The notes under the pieces: generated by a model
The model's input: the letters and a program-made list of their open reading frames with translations, nothing else
The model's database searches: none
Told to the model about the DNA's origin: nothing
In this document: in pieces, positions 8,205 through 17,246 of the stretch
Position numbering within the stretch: position 1 is the stretch's first letter
How the letters are laid out: each line of letters starts with the position of its first letter
Origin: Clostridiales bacterium
GTDB lineage: Bacteria > Bacillota > Clostridia > Oscillospirales > Acutalibacteraceae
Direction of reading: 5' to 3'
Length of the DNA: 64,000 nt
NCBI GenBank assembly: GCA_019422525.1
Contig: JAHZDE010000012.1
Coordinates: forward strand, 1-64,000
Made by a program: the position numbers and the translations under genes

Positions 8205-8681
8205 ATGAATCTGGAAGAAATCAGAACCCTGGCCGAAATTATGAATGATAACGGCCTGACCGCCATTGAAATTACCGAAGGCGAAAGCAACATCCGTCTG
8301 GAAAAGAATCCCCCGGCTCCTGCCTGTGTACCCGCTGCCCCCATGCCGATTCCGGCTGTGGTGCCTGCCGCTCCCGCACAGGCCGGTACTCCCACCGCAG
8401 AAGCACCGGCACAGGAGGTTGCTAAAGCTTCCGGAAGCTTTAGCAACCTGACCGAAGTGAAATCCCCCATGGTAGGTGTGTTTTATGACTCCCCCTCCCC
8501 GGAGGCTGACCCTTATGTGAAGGTTGGCGACAAGGTGAAGAAGGGCGATGTGCTGTGCATCATCGAAGCCATGAAGCTGCTCAACGAGATTACCGCCGAA
8601 CAGGATGGCGAGATTGTGGATATCTGCGCTCATAACTCTGACGTGGTGGAGTACGGACAGACACTGTTCAAGATTTTTTAA
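8205..8681 (+). CDS. accB: Biotin carboxyl carrier protein of acetyl-CoA carboxylase
   Basis: 158 residues. It carries the biotin that shuttles CO2 from AccC to AccA/AccD. The biotinylation site is Lys124 in EAMKLL, inside the C-terminal biotinyl domain (about 84-158) with the thumb segment FYDSPSPEADPYV. The middle (residues 36-80) is an Ala/Pro-rich flexible linker. The linker end is encoded by a perfect 34-bp DNA palindrome. The ribosome binding site is GAAAGGGTGG. It sits 16 bp after fabF and ahead of fabZ, the common Clostridial order. Confidence 0.96.
   Translation: MNLEEIRTLAEIMNDNGLTAIEITEGESNIRLEKNPPAPACVPAAPMPIPAVVPAAPAQAGTPTAEAPAQEVAKASGSFSNLTEVKSPMVGVFYDSPSPEADPYVKVGDKVKKGDVLCIIEAMKLLNEITAEQDGEIVDICAHNSDVVEYGQTLFKIF
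8416..8449. repeat. Perfect 34-bp palindrome inside accB
   Basis: Each arm is 17 bp (AGGTTGCTAAAGCTTCC and its exact reverse complement) with no spacer. It encodes the EVAKASGSFSNL part of the AccB linker, which tolerates sequence change. In mRNA it would form a very stable hairpin; in supercoiled DNA it could form a cruciform. It is not followed by a T-run, so it is not an intrinsic terminator on the plus strand. Confidence 0.9.
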
Positions 8682-8702
8682 GGAAACGAGGAGGAAGGTT
8701 TC

Positions 8703-9113
8703 ATGAATCGTGAAGAACTGAAGGGAATCCTGCCTCACCGGGAGCCTATGCTGCTGGTGGACGAGGCGGAACTGGAAGAGGATAATCTGGCCGTTGGCAA
8801 ATACACCGTCAAGGGGGATGAATTCTTCCTCCAGGGACATTTTCCCGGGATGCCGGTGATGCCCGGTGTGATTCAGCTGGAAATTATGGCGCAGACCTGC
8901 TGCGTGCTGCTGAAAGATGAAGTGAAGGGCAAAAATACCTTCTATACCGGCATTGATAAAGCCCGGTTTAAGAATAAAGTGCTGCCCGGCGACACTCTGG
9001 TGATGAAGTGCAGCATGGTGAAAAGCCGTCCGCCCTTCTATTTTGCCAAGGGCAAGGGCTATGTCAACGGGAAACTGACGGTGAGCGCGGAGCTTTCCTT
9101 TGCACTTCTGTAA
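8703..9113 (+). CDS. fabZ: 3-hydroxyacyl-ACP dehydratase
   Basis: 136 residues, single hot-dog domain. The N-terminal LPHREPMLLVD motif and the catalytic His46 in GHFPGMPVMPGV with Glu60 in QLEIMAQ are intact. It dehydrates beta-hydroxyacyl-ACP to trans-2-enoyl-ACP, the substrate of FabK. The ribosome binding site is GAGGAGGAAGG. It is embedded between accB and accC. Confidence 0.96.
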   Translation: MNREELKGILPHREPMLLVDEAELEEDNLAVGKYTVKGDEFFLQGHFPGMPVMPGVIQLEIMAQTCCVLLKDEVKGKNTFYTGIDKARFKNKVLPGDTLVMKCSMVKSRPPFYFAKGKGYVNGKLTVSAELSFALL

Positions 9114-9128
9114 AAGGAGGCGCCGCTG

Positions 9129-10487
9129 ATGTTTTCAAAAATTCTCATCGCCAACCGGGGCGAAATTGCCGTGCGGATTATCCGCGCTTGTAAGGAAATG
9201 GGCATCTCCACAGTTGCGGTTTTCTCTGAGGCCGACCGGGAGGCTCTTCACGTAAGCCTGGCAGACGAAAGCATCTGCATTGGCCCCGCATCGGTGCAGG
9301 AAAGCTATCTGAACATGACGGCCATTATTTCTGCCGCTGTAGCCACCAAGGCCGAAGCTATCCATCCCGGCTATGGCCTGCTCTCCGAAAACGCCCGGTT
9401 TGCCGAACTGTGTCAGCAGTGCCATATTGCCTTTATTGGTCCCAGTGCCGAGGTCATTTCCAAAATGGGCGACAAGGACATTGCCCGCAAAACCATGATG
9501 GCCGCCAATGTGCCGGTGATTCCCGGCTGCGACGTGATTGAATCGGTGGAAGAAGCCCACAAAAAGGCCGACGAAATCGGCTATCCCCTGCTGGTAAAGG
9601 CCAGAAGCGGCGGCGGTGGACGGGGTATCCGGAAAGTGGAACGCAGCGAAGATTTTGAAACCGCGTTCCTCACCGCTTCCAGCGAGGCGGAAAAGGCTTT
9701 TGGTGATGGCGGTGTGTACATGGAAAAATTCCTGTACCCTGCCAAGCACATCGAGATGCAGCTGCTCTGCGACCAGCAGGGCAACGTGGTAGCTTTGGGC
9801 GAGCGCGAATGTTCCGTCCAGCGGAAAAATCAGAAGCTCATTGAGGAAAGCCCCGCCAACACCTTGACCCCCGAAACCCGCAAGGAAATGATTGAAGTGG
9901 CGATACGGGCGGCAAAGGCTGCCAAGTACACCAGCGTGGGCACCATCGAATTTTTGATGGACAAAGACGGGAAGTTCTACTTTATGGAGATGAACACCCG
10001 TTTGCAGGTGGAACATTCCGTCACAGAAATGGTGACGAATATCGATATTGTCAAGTGGCAGATCCGCATTGCTGCCGGCGTGCCCCTCTCCTTCAAGCAG
10101 GAGGATGTGCGCGTTACCGGCCACGCCATTGAATGCCGGATTAACGCCGAAAACCCGGACAAGGACTTCCGCCCCAGCTGCGGACGGATCACCCTGCTTC
10201 ATGTACCCGGCGGCCCCCAGGTGCGCTTTGATACCGCTTTGTATCAGGACTACGTCATCCCGCCCTTCTATGACTCTATGGTGGGAAAACTGATTGTCTG
10301 CGCCCAGACCCGCGAGGAAGCCATTCGCAAAATGCAGGCTGCTCTGTGCGAGCTGATTATAGAAGGGGTAGAACATAACGCCGAGCTGCATATGGAAATT
10401 CTCAGCGACCCGGAATTTGCCAGCGGCGATTATTACACCAATTATATGGAAAAACGGGAGAAAGCCCGGAATAAGGAGGTCTCCTGA
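9129..10487 (+). CDS. accC: Biotin carboxylase subunit of acetyl-CoA carboxylase
   Basis: 452 residues, the usual length. It carboxylates biotin on AccB using ATP and bicarbonate. The N-terminal biotin carboxylase domain starts FSKILIANRGEIAVRIIRA; the ATP-grasp glycine loop is ARSGGGGRGI around residues 158-167; EMNTRLQVEH near residues 288-297 holds the catalytic region. The stop codon overlaps the accD start in a TGATG arrangement, so the two are probably translated together. Confidence 0.97.
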   Translation: MFSKILIANRGEIAVRIIRACKEMGISTVAVFSEADREALHVSLADESICIGPASVQESYLNMTAIISAAVATKAEAIHPGYGLLSENARFAELCQQCHIAFIGPSAEVISKMGDKDIARKTMMAANVPVIPGCDVIESVEEAHKKADEIGYPLLVKARSGGGGRGIRKVERSEDFETAFLTASSEAEKAFGDGGVYMEKFLYPAKHIEMQLLCDQQGNVVALGERECSVQRKNQKLIEESPANTLTPETRKEMIEVAIRAAKAAKYTSVGTIEFLMDKDGKFYFMEMNTRLQVEHSVTEMVTNIDIVKWQIRIAAGVPLSFKQEDVRVTGHAIECRINAENPDKDFRPSCGRITLLHVPGGPQVRFDTALYQDYVIPPFYDSMVGKLIVCAQTREEAIRKMQAALCELIIEGVEHNAELHMEILSDPEFASGDYYTNYMEKREKARNKEVS

Positions 10488-11416
10488 TGCTTCCCAAGGA
10501 TTTATTTAAAAAACCTATGAATACGCTGGAGAACGCTTATGAAAAGCTGACCAAAACGGCGGCTCCCGATGTTCCCAGCGAAATGTGTACTTCCTGCCCC
10601 GGATGCCGGGCTATGCTGTTCACCAGCGACTTGAGCGAGAACGATAATGTGTGCCCCAAATGTGGCCACCATTTCCGCATCAATGCCCGGCAGCGGATTA
10701 GCATGATTGCCGACGAAGGTTCTTTTCAGGAACAGAATGGCGATATGCGCTCCAAAAACGTCATTGGGTTCCCCAATTATGATAAAAAGCTGAAGCACGC
10801 CTATCTGGACAGCGCCGAAAAAGAGGCGGTTGTCTGCGGTACAGCTACCATTGGCGGCTGGCCGTGCTGTATGTTCGTCATGGAGCCCTACTTTATGATG
10901 GGCAGCATGGGCACCATTGTGGGCGAAAAGATTACCCGCTTGTTTGAATATGCCACCGAACACGGTTTGCCAGTGATTGGATTTACCGTTTCCGGCGGTG
11001 CCAGAATGCAGGAAGGAATCCTTTCCCTGATGCAGATGGCCAAGACCAGCGGCGCGGTGAAGCGTCACAGCGATGCAGGGCTGCTGTATATCGCCGTGCT
11101 CACCGATCCCACCACCGGCGGCGTCACTGCCAGCTTTGCCATGGAGGCGGATATTACCCTGGCAGAGCCCAAAGCCCTCATCGGTTTTGCCGGCCCCCGT
11201 GTCATTGAACAGACCATCCGCCAGAAGCTGCCGGCAGGGTTCCAGCGGGCAGAGTTCCAGGTGGAAAAAGGTTTTGTGGACGAGGTGGTCCCCCGCAGCG
11301 AACAGAAAGAGTACTTGACCCGTCTGCTGGCTTTCCATGCTCCGGCAGGCCAAAAACCGGTAGTTGTGCAAGAAGAAGCTGCTGAAGAAGAAAAGGAGGC
11401 TGTCCTCAATGATTGA
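10487..11416 (+). CDS. accD: Acetyl-CoA carboxylase carboxyltransferase beta subunit
   Basis: 309 residues. An N-terminal zinc ribbon is formed by Cys37, Cys40, Cys56 and Cys59 (CPGC and CPKC), followed by the crotonase-like carboxyltransferase domain with the conserved TVSGGARMQEG and DPTTGGVTASFA segments. The C-terminus is a short acidic tail rich in Glu. It pairs with AccA to transfer the carboxyl group to acetyl-CoA. The end overlaps accA by 8 bp. Confidence 0.96.
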   Translation: MLPKDLFKKPMNTLENAYEKLTKTAAPDVPSEMCTSCPGCRAMLFTSDLSENDNVCPKCGHHFRINARQRISMIADEGSFQEQNGDMRSKNVIGFPNYDKKLKHAYLDSAEKEAVVCGTATIGGWPCCMFVMEPYFMMGSMGTIVGEKITRLFEYATEHGLPVIGFTVSGGARMQEGILSLMQMAKTSGAVKRHSDAGLLYIAVLTDPTTGGVTASFAMEADITLAEPKALIGFAGPRVIEQTIRQKLPAGFQRAEFQVEKGFVDEVVPRSEQKEYLTRLLAFHAPAGQKPVVVQEEAAEEEKEAVLND

Positions 11417-12194
11417 AGCGTATGAGCGCGTCATGGCGGCACGAGCCAAGGACCGCCCCACCAGTATGCGGTTTATTGAAAATATTTTTACCGACTTTAC
11501 CGAAATGCACGGTGACCGCCGATTTGGCGATGATAAAGCCATTGTAGCCGGAATTGCCCGGCTTAACGGCCGTCCTGTAACGGTCATCGGGCTGGAAAAA
11601 GGCGTGGAACTGAAAGAAAAGGTTGCCCGAAATTTCGGTTCCGCTCACCCGGAAGGCTATCGTAAAGCCCTGCGGCAGATGAAGCTGGCAGAGAAGTTCC
11701 ATCGCCCGGTTATCTGCTTTGTGGACACCTCCGGCGCTTACTGCGGCATTGCTGCTGAGGAGCGCGGACAGGGGCAGGCTATTGCCGAAAACCTGATGGA
11801 AATGATGACCCTGAAAACCCCGGTGGTTTCCATCCTTATCGGCGAAGGCGGCAGCGGCGGCGCACTGGGATTGGCAGTTGCCGACCAGGTGTGGATGCTG
11901 GAAAACTCCGTGTATTCTGTGATCTCCCCCGAAGGCTGCGCCAGTATTCTTTGGAAAGACAGCGGAAAGATGAAGGAAGCCGCCGCCTGCTTGAAACTCA
12001 CCGCAGAAGATTTGTTCTCTCTGGGAGTGATTGAGCAGGTAATCCCTGAATATGAAGGGGATTTTGAGCAGGTATACGAAGAGCTTCGGAATAAGCTGGA
12101 CGAAACCATCCATGTCAATTCCCAGCTTTCCATAGAACAGCTGCTGGAAAACCGCTATGCACGGTTCCGCCGGATTGGCGGCCAAAACGCGTAA
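11409..12194 (+). CDS. accA: Acetyl-CoA carboxylase carboxyltransferase alpha subunit
   Basis: 261 residues from the ATG at 11409, preceded by AAGGAGG within the end of accD. The AccA crotonase-like domain is clear: MHGDRRFGDDKAIVAGIARL, then RPVICFVDTSGAYCGIAAEE and GEGGSGGALGLAVAD. It is shorter than the E. coli protein at the N-terminus, as is usual in Firmicutes. It is the last gene of the operon and is followed by a strong terminator. Confidence 0.96.
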   Translation: MIEAYERVMAARAKDRPTSMRFIENIFTDFTEMHGDRRFGDDKAIVAGIARLNGRPVTVIGLEKGVELKEKVARNFGSAHPEGYRKALRQMKLAEKFHRPVICFVDTSGAYCGIAAEERGQGQAIAENLMEMMTLKTPVVSILIGEGGSGGALGLAVADQVWMLENSVYSVISPEGCASILWKDSGKMKEAAACLKLTAEDLFSLGVIEQVIPEYEGDFEQVYEELRNKLDETIHVNSQLSIEQLLENRYARFRRIGGQNA

Positions 12195-12221
12195 TTCCGG
12201 TTTTCCCGGGAAATTTTATCA

Positions 12222-12261
12222 AAAAATCCCGCTATGCTTTTGTGAGCACGGCGGGATTTTT
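12222..12261. terminator. Bidirectional terminator between accA and the Gfo/Idh gene
   Basis: Stem AAAAATCCCGC / GCGGGATTTTT with a loop of 18 nt that can fold further (TGC/GCA). A T-run follows on both strands, so it serves the fab/acc operon on the plus strand and the converging cutC-Gfo operon on the minus strand. Confidence 0.9.
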
Positions 12262-12269
12262 CTTTTGGT

Positions 12270-13262
12270 TTATTTTATTTCGTCAGCCGGGAAGCGGATG
12301 GAAAGCAACTGCCGAATTTCATCCAGCACCTGCATTTCTCGGTAGGAATCCTCCTGAACCCGGAATAGCTCTTGGGGGCTTCCCATGCCCTCCATCCAAC
12401 CGGCCCATTTGGCGATTTCATATTCCATGTTGTTGGAGCATTTTACTACCGGCAGCTCTCTCGGCTCCTGTCCCCGAAGGTACAGGGTCATTTTTTGAGG
12501 CTGGGCAATTTTATCCAGTACCAACGAGCCGTTTTCCCCCTGGAATTCGCTGGGAAGGTGGCTGTCACAGATTTTGGAATACATTATCTGTACCTGCATG
12601 TCCCCATATCCGGCAATGACCGAACCGGCGCCGTCCACCCCATTGGGCAGAAAGACCCCATCGGCATGGAGAGTTTTGGGAATCCCAAACAGCCGAACCA
12701 TGGGATGGACGCAGTATACGCCCAAATCCATCAGGGAACCATTGGAAAGCTCCGGTTTGAAAGCGTTCTCAATGATCCCATTCCGGTAATTGTCATAACG
12801 GGAGGAATACTGGCAGAATTGGAAGCTGACCTGGCGGAGTTTTCCCAAAAGGGGCAGGGTTTCTTCCAGCACCTCCATTTCCGGCGTAAACACCGAACGC
12901 ATGGCCTCAAAGAAAATCACGCCGCAGCGCCGGGCGGTTTCCAGCATTTTTTCATATTCCGCCTGATTGGAGGCAATGGGCTTTTCACACAGCACATGCT
13001 TGCCCGCTTCCATCATTTGAATAGACTGGTCACAGTGGCAATAGTTGGGGCTGGCAATATAAACCGCCTGCACCTGTGGGTCGGCCGCCAACGCTTTTAG
13101 AGAATCATAAAACCGCTCGGCGCCGTATTTTTCCCCAAAAGCACGGGCTTTTTCCAGGCTGCGGGAATAGACGGCAAAGAGCTTTAGTTCCGGCACTTTG
13201 GCGGCTGCTTCCAGAAAGGTGCGCACAATTTTCCCCGTCCCGATAATGGCATAGCGGATCAT
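12270..13262 (-). CDS. Gfo/Idh/MocA-family NAD(P)-dependent oxidoreductase
   Basis: 330 residues. The N-terminal Rossmann fold begins YAIIGTGKIVRTF; the conserved EKP motif (LCEKPIASN) marks the active-site lysine near residue 95. The C-terminal alpha/beta domain has the usual layout. Family members oxidise or reduce sugars, inositols or their derivatives; the substrate here is unknown. The start ATG at 13262 lies 2 bp past the stop of the transglutaminase-like gene, with AGGAGG inside that gene's end, so the two are coupled. It is the last gene of the cutC operon. Confidence 0.88.
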   Translation of the reverse strand: MIRYAIIGTGKIVRTFLEAAAKVPELKLFAVYSRSLEKARAFGEKYGAERFYDSLKALAADPQVQAVYIASPNYCHCDQSIQMMEAGKHVLCEKPIASNQAEYEKMLETARRCGVIFFEAMRSVFTPEMEVLEETLPLLGKLRQVSFQFCQYSSRYDNYRNGIIENAFKPELSNGSLMDLGVYCVHPMVRLFGIPKTLHADGVFLPNGVDGAGSVIAGYGDMQVQIMYSKICDSHLPSEFQGENGSLVLDKIAQPQKMTLYLRGQEPRELPVVKCSNNMEYEIAKWAGWMEGMGSPQELFRVQEDSYREMQVLDEIRQLLSIRFPADEIK

Positions 13263-13264
13263 CG

Positions 13265-15841
13265 TCATTCCTCCTTTTCTTTTTCCGATACCGCTTTTAC
13301 AATATCCAGCAGCGTCCCCGCGGCTCCCACATGATAATTGGCAAAGGCAAACAGCCCCCGCCCGGATTTATCTACTGCAATGGCCAGCGGCAGCCGTTCA
13401 TCCCCTACATGAAGGGCGCGCCGCAGAGGGTGCAGCTCTCCCCGATTCCGGCAGAAAAACAAGCGGGTTTCCGGGAGCGATTGTATGGCCTGCTGCAGCC
13501 GGGGGTTTTCCGCCGCTTTTTTCTCAAACAGAACAAAAGCTACTGGAATCTGCTCCTGTTCATACCGGTCCCGCAAGGCAACCAGTTCATTCAGCAGGTG
13601 CTCGGTGGGCTCTTTTCCCGGCTCCAAAAAAGTTAGCAGGGAAGCCCGCCCGCCCCACAACGGCAAAGTTTCTTCCTCCATTGGCTCCAGCCTGGGCAAA
13701 GGCAACGAAGCGAACCACAGCTTTTCCAGAATCCGGTCTGGGCGCAGGGCAATGGGCAGGACGGTCTCCCCTCCCGCCTGTGCCCGGGTATTGTACGCCC
13801 GTATCAATACGGAGCCGTCAATCTGGCGGGCACTGGTCAGGATGCGGTAAACGCCCGGCTCCACAGACAGGGTCTGGCGGTCTTTCAGAACTTCTCCCCA
13901 CAGGGTCAGAGATTGGTACGCACCGTCTATCAACCGGGCCACGGAATACTGTTCAAAATAGTTCATCTCTCGGCCGCTTTCATTTACCAGCGTCAGAAGC
14001 CCTGTTTCCCCGTAGCCTGCCTCTTCGACATCGGTAGTCAGCGTTTTTCCCACCGGCAAAGGCAGGAACCTGTCCCCCTCACCGTATTCCGGCACACCGG
14101 TCACAGGGTTCAGCCGGGCCGGGAATCCCAAAGCCCGGCACACGGCCACAAAAGTGAGCCTCAGGGAAAGGGAACCACAAACCCCGCACCGCAGTACAGC
14201 GCTGGGGTCTGCCGTGACATCGCTGTAGTCAAAACCGTCCAGCAGCCGAATATGCTGCTTCAGATACAGGGCAACTTCACAAGCGTCAGAAAATGAAATT
14301 TCCTTTTCGGCAAAAAAGCGCTGAATTTTCCAGCGCACCGGCTGAATCATTTCATTGTGAATTCGCGGAGACAAAACCCCTTCTGCATATAAGGCGGGGG
14401 AAACCTTCTGCCGGTATTCCCCGGAACATTCCAGATATTCCGCCAGCACAGCCGCCGTACTGTCCACAAAATTCTTTTCCCTGAGGGTGGAAAACAGCTG
14501 GGACTTTTCTTCATCCGAAAAACGACTGTCATGTAGGAACGCTGCTATCTCCGGGAAATTCCCCCGGCTGCACACCAATGCCCGGACAAATTCCTCTCCG
14601 CCCCGGCCTTGCAGCTCTGCCTTAGCTTTTTCCTCGGTATACCAGCCGGCCTCCCGCTCCTGCCGCAGGGTTTCGCAGCGAAGCAGCCGCTTCTCGTGTA
14701 GGGCTTCCAGGTCCGGTGAAACCGCCGCCGTTTCAGGAATTCTCTCTTCCGGGGGAATCATCTCGAATTCCTCCACGCCGTTTCCCGCAAAAACAGCCTC
14801 GTCCATGGAAACCGTCACCTGGCTTTCCTTCCGCAAGTCCACCAGCCGGTTACAGTATTTTCCGTTCTGACTGACATGGAGATACAGGGAGCCTTTTCCC
14901 GCCAACAGTTCTACCGTGCCGTCCTCCCCGGTCACGGCAGTATGCAGCGGGTACAGCTCTGCATAGTTGAGCAGCTCAAACCGTACCCGTGCGCCGGACA
15001 ACGGCTTTCCGCCCAGCGTTACCAGAACCCGCAGGCGGCAGGCAGGCGCGTATACGGAAATATTGTTCACCGTTGTATATACTGGCGTCTGTTCTACCAT
15101 TTCTTCTCCCGGCACCATGGGGGAAAATGCCCGGGAATGAACCAGCACCGCCCGGGAAGCCGCCGAAGTAAACCAGCCTTTATCCAGCACTGGCTCCGGC
15201 TCACAGGCCCCCAGATAATGCCAGCCGTCCCCGGTCCAGACCTCCACCCAGGCGTGATTGTCGTCACAGTGGGCCCACCGGGGCGCATAGCACTGCCGAG
15301 CAGGGATGCCGACACTCCGCATGGCCTCCACTGTCAGGGTGGATTCCTCTCCGCAGCGCCCATATCCCCGGCGAAGCACTGTCATGGGGGATGCGGTGCG
15401 GTCATCGGTAGCCTGATAGGTGGCCTTCTCATAGCACCAGTAATTGACTTCCAGGGCGGCTTCTTCCATGGTTTTTCCCTGAATCCGGGGCAGCAGCTCA
15501 TCACAGAAGGCTGTCCGGTGGGGTTCGATGGCTTCATTATTCACCCGGTAAAACAGGACGTAATTGCGGAACAGCCCTGCGGGAATACGCGGGCCATAGG
15601 AAAGGGCATGGCGAGTCCAAAGAGCGTGGCACACCTCTCCGGCAATGACTGAGAGATTGGCGGAAATCAGGTCGCTTAGGGGCATACTGCCTACTACAAA
15701 ACACAGGGCCTGCCTCTTCTCTTCTTCCAAAGACGAAAAAAACTGCTCGATTTCTTCCCGGCGCGCTGGACAGCGTTCCAATGCTTGATGGTATCGGGTT
15801 TGGGTCGATTCCCACTCCTTGGGGGTAAATAATGGCTCCAT
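13265..15841 (-). CDS. Large cytoplasmic protein with two transglutaminase-like domains
   Basis: 858 residues from an ATG with AGGAGG 8 bp upstream. The first transglutaminase/protease-like domain (about 100-230) has Cys163 in YGRCGEES and His196 in DNHAWVEVW, with acidic residues near 214. An Ig-like or carboxypeptidase-regulatory-like segment follows (260-345). A second region (about 495-580) repeats the pattern around Cys555 (CGVCGSLS, then ALGFPARL), without an obvious HAW motif. The last 140 residues look thioredoxin-like by their pattern (LLTFLEPG, then LPLAIAVDKSGRG). No signal peptide or membrane segment is visible, unusual for a transglutaminase-like protein. It lies between GH29 and Gfo/Idh genes, suggesting glycan or glycopeptide use inside the cell. 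Confidence 0.75.
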   Translation of the reverse strand: MEPLFTPKEWESTQTRYHQALERCPARREEIEQFFSSLEEEKRQALCFVVGSMPLSDLISANLSVIAGEVCHALWTRHALSYGPRIPAGLFRNYVLFYRVNNEAIEPHRTAFCDELLPRIQGKTMEEAALEVNYWCYEKATYQATDDRTASPMTVLRRGYGRCGEESTLTVEAMRSVGIPARQCYAPRWAHCDDNHAWVEVWTGDGWHYLGACEPEPVLDKGWFTSAASRAVLVHSRAFSPMVPGEEMVEQTPVYTTVNNISVYAPACRLRVLVTLGGKPLSGARVRFELLNYAELYPLHTAVTGEDGTVELLAGKGSLYLHVSQNGKYCNRLVDLRKESQVTVSMDEAVFAGNGVEEFEMIPPEERIPETAAVSPDLEALHEKRLLRCETLRQEREAGWYTEEKAKAELQGRGGEEFVRALVCSRGNFPEIAAFLHDSRFSDEEKSQLFSTLREKNFVDSTAAVLAEYLECSGEYRQKVSPALYAEGVLSPRIHNEMIQPVRWKIQRFFAEKEISFSDACEVALYLKQHIRLLDGFDYSDVTADPSAVLRCGVCGSLSLRLTFVAVCRALGFPARLNPVTGVPEYGEGDRFLPLPVGKTLTTDVEEAGYGETGLLTLVNESGREMNYFEQYSVARLIDGAYQSLTLWGEVLKDRQTLSVEPGVYRILTSARQIDGSVLIRAYNTRAQAGGETVLPIALRPDRILEKLWFASLPLPRLEPMEEETLPLWGGRASLLTFLEPGKEPTEHLLNELVALRDRYEQEQIPVAFVLFEKKAAENPRLQQAIQSLPETRLFFCRNRGELHPLRRALHVGDERLPLAIAVDKSGRGLFAFANYHVGAAGTLLDIVKAVSEKEKEE

Positions 15842-15922
15842 TTCCGGGTCCTCCTGACTGAGGAAAAGGGTCTGCACAGAGAGCGCTTCCCCTGTATCAG
15901 GCCCTTTTCCAATTGATTTTGG

Positions 15923-17224
15923 TTATTCGTTGATTTCCACTTCCAGCACCGTGTCTACCGGGTCGGGCAGGATGGGATTGGTACCCAAATCGGCAAAGAC
16001 CACATCGGGATAGTCGCTGTGCATCCAGGCATGGGAGACAGGAACCTCCCGACCGGTGGACAGCATCCTGATTTTCTTCACCTGTCCAGGCTTGAGTCCG
16101 GGCAGAGGCAGCGGGCCGATGCTGTTTTCAAATACATGGTAATACAAAAGGTTTCCTTTTCGGGTAATGCGTCCGCAGTCGGGCTTGTCCATACCGGCCA
16201 TACCGCAGCCATAAATCGACGCGCTGTTCTTCTTCATCCAGCGGCCAATTTCTTCAAGGATTTTCATGGATTCCTCGGGAATGTTTCCCCTTGCGTCCGG
16301 GCCCACATTCAGCAGCATATTGCCGCCTTTGGAAACGCACTCCACCAGCTTTTTGATGAGCATAGGAGCGGGCTTGAACTCAGTGTCCGTGCCGCAGTAG
16401 CCCCAGTGGTTGTTCATGGTGAAGCAGGCTTCCCAAGCAAGAGGGTTGCCCTGTACGTCCCGGATTCCCTCTGGCGGGATCATCTGCTCCGGGCTGACAA
16501 AGTCGCCGTGATACGGGGTGGGGTTGCACTCATACAAGGAGCCAAAGCCCTCGCCGGAGCACTCCAGACGGTTGTCAATAATCACATCGGGCTGGAGAGA
16601 GCGCACCATCTTCATCAATTCCGTAGCCTTCCAGGCTTCGCCCCGGAGATTGCCATAGGAGAAGTCGAACCACAGGATGTCGATTTTGCCGTAGTTGGAG
16701 CACAATTCCCTCACCTGCTCGTGCATATAGGTAAGGTAGCGGTTAAAATCCCGGTGTTCATTGCTGTACTCGGGACGGTTCCGCATGGGGTGCTGCTGGT
16801 CGCCGTAGTGGGGGAAGTCCTCGTGGTACCAGTCGATAATGGAATAATACAGGCCCACTTTCAAGCCCTCTGCCCGGACGGCGTCCACATATTCCCGAAT
16901 CAAATCCCGGCCCGCTTTAGTGTTGGTGGCTTTAAAATCTGTGGTTTTGGTGTCCCACAGGCAGAATCCCTCGTGATGCTTGGCGGTGAGCACCACATAC
17001 TTCATACCGGCTTCCTTTGCGGCCCTGGCCCACTTTTTTGGGTCATAATCGATGGGGTCAAACTCCTCAAAATACTGCATATAGTCCTCTTTGGGGATTT
17101 CTTCAATACTGCGCACCCACTCGCCGCGGGCGGGAATGGAATAAAGGCCCCAGTGAATAAACATGCCGAAGCGGTCATGGAGATACCACTCCATCCGCTT
17201 GTTATAAGCATCTCTGTCGAACAT
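15923..17224 (-). CDS. GH29 alpha-L-fucosidase, cytoplasmic
   Basis: 433 residues. The GH29 signature is strong: DRFGMFIHWGLYSIPARGEW at residues 18-37, LTAKHHEGFCLWDT at 79-92, and ILWFDFSYGN with the predicted nucleophile Asp187. No signal peptide is present, so it should act in the cytoplasm on imported fucosylated oligosaccharides. The acid/base residue cannot be placed with certainty. It lacks extra carbohydrate-binding modules. It follows cutC by 22 bp and shares its promoter. Confidence 0.92.
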   Translation of the reverse strand: MFDRDAYNKRMEWYLHDRFGMFIHWGLYSIPARGEWVRSIEEIPKEDYMQYFEEFDPIDYDPKKWARAAKEAGMKYVVLTAKHHEGFCLWDTKTTDFKATNTKAGRDLIREYVDAVRAEGLKVGLYYSIIDWYHEDFPHYGDQQHPMRNRPEYSNEHRDFNRYLTYMHEQVRELCSNYGKIDILWFDFSYGNLRGEAWKATELMKMVRSLQPDVIIDNRLECSGEGFGSLYECNPTPYHGDFVSPEQMIPPEGIRDVQGNPLAWEACFTMNNHWGYCGTDTEFKPAPMLIKKLVECVSKGGNMLLNVGPDARGNIPEESMKILEEIGRWMKKNSASIYGCGMAGMDKPDCGRITRKGNLLYYHVFENSIGPLPLPGLKPGQVKKIRMLSTGREVPVSHAWMHSDYPDVVFADLGTNPILPDPVDTVLEVEINE

Positions 17225-17246
17225 ACAAATTCCTCCCTGTGCTGTT

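Noticed and set aside
6821..8470. Open frame of 549 codons on the minus strand
   Set aside because: Antisense to fabF and accB, both complete with active-site residues. The Gly/His/Asn-rich translation is typical of an antisense shadow.
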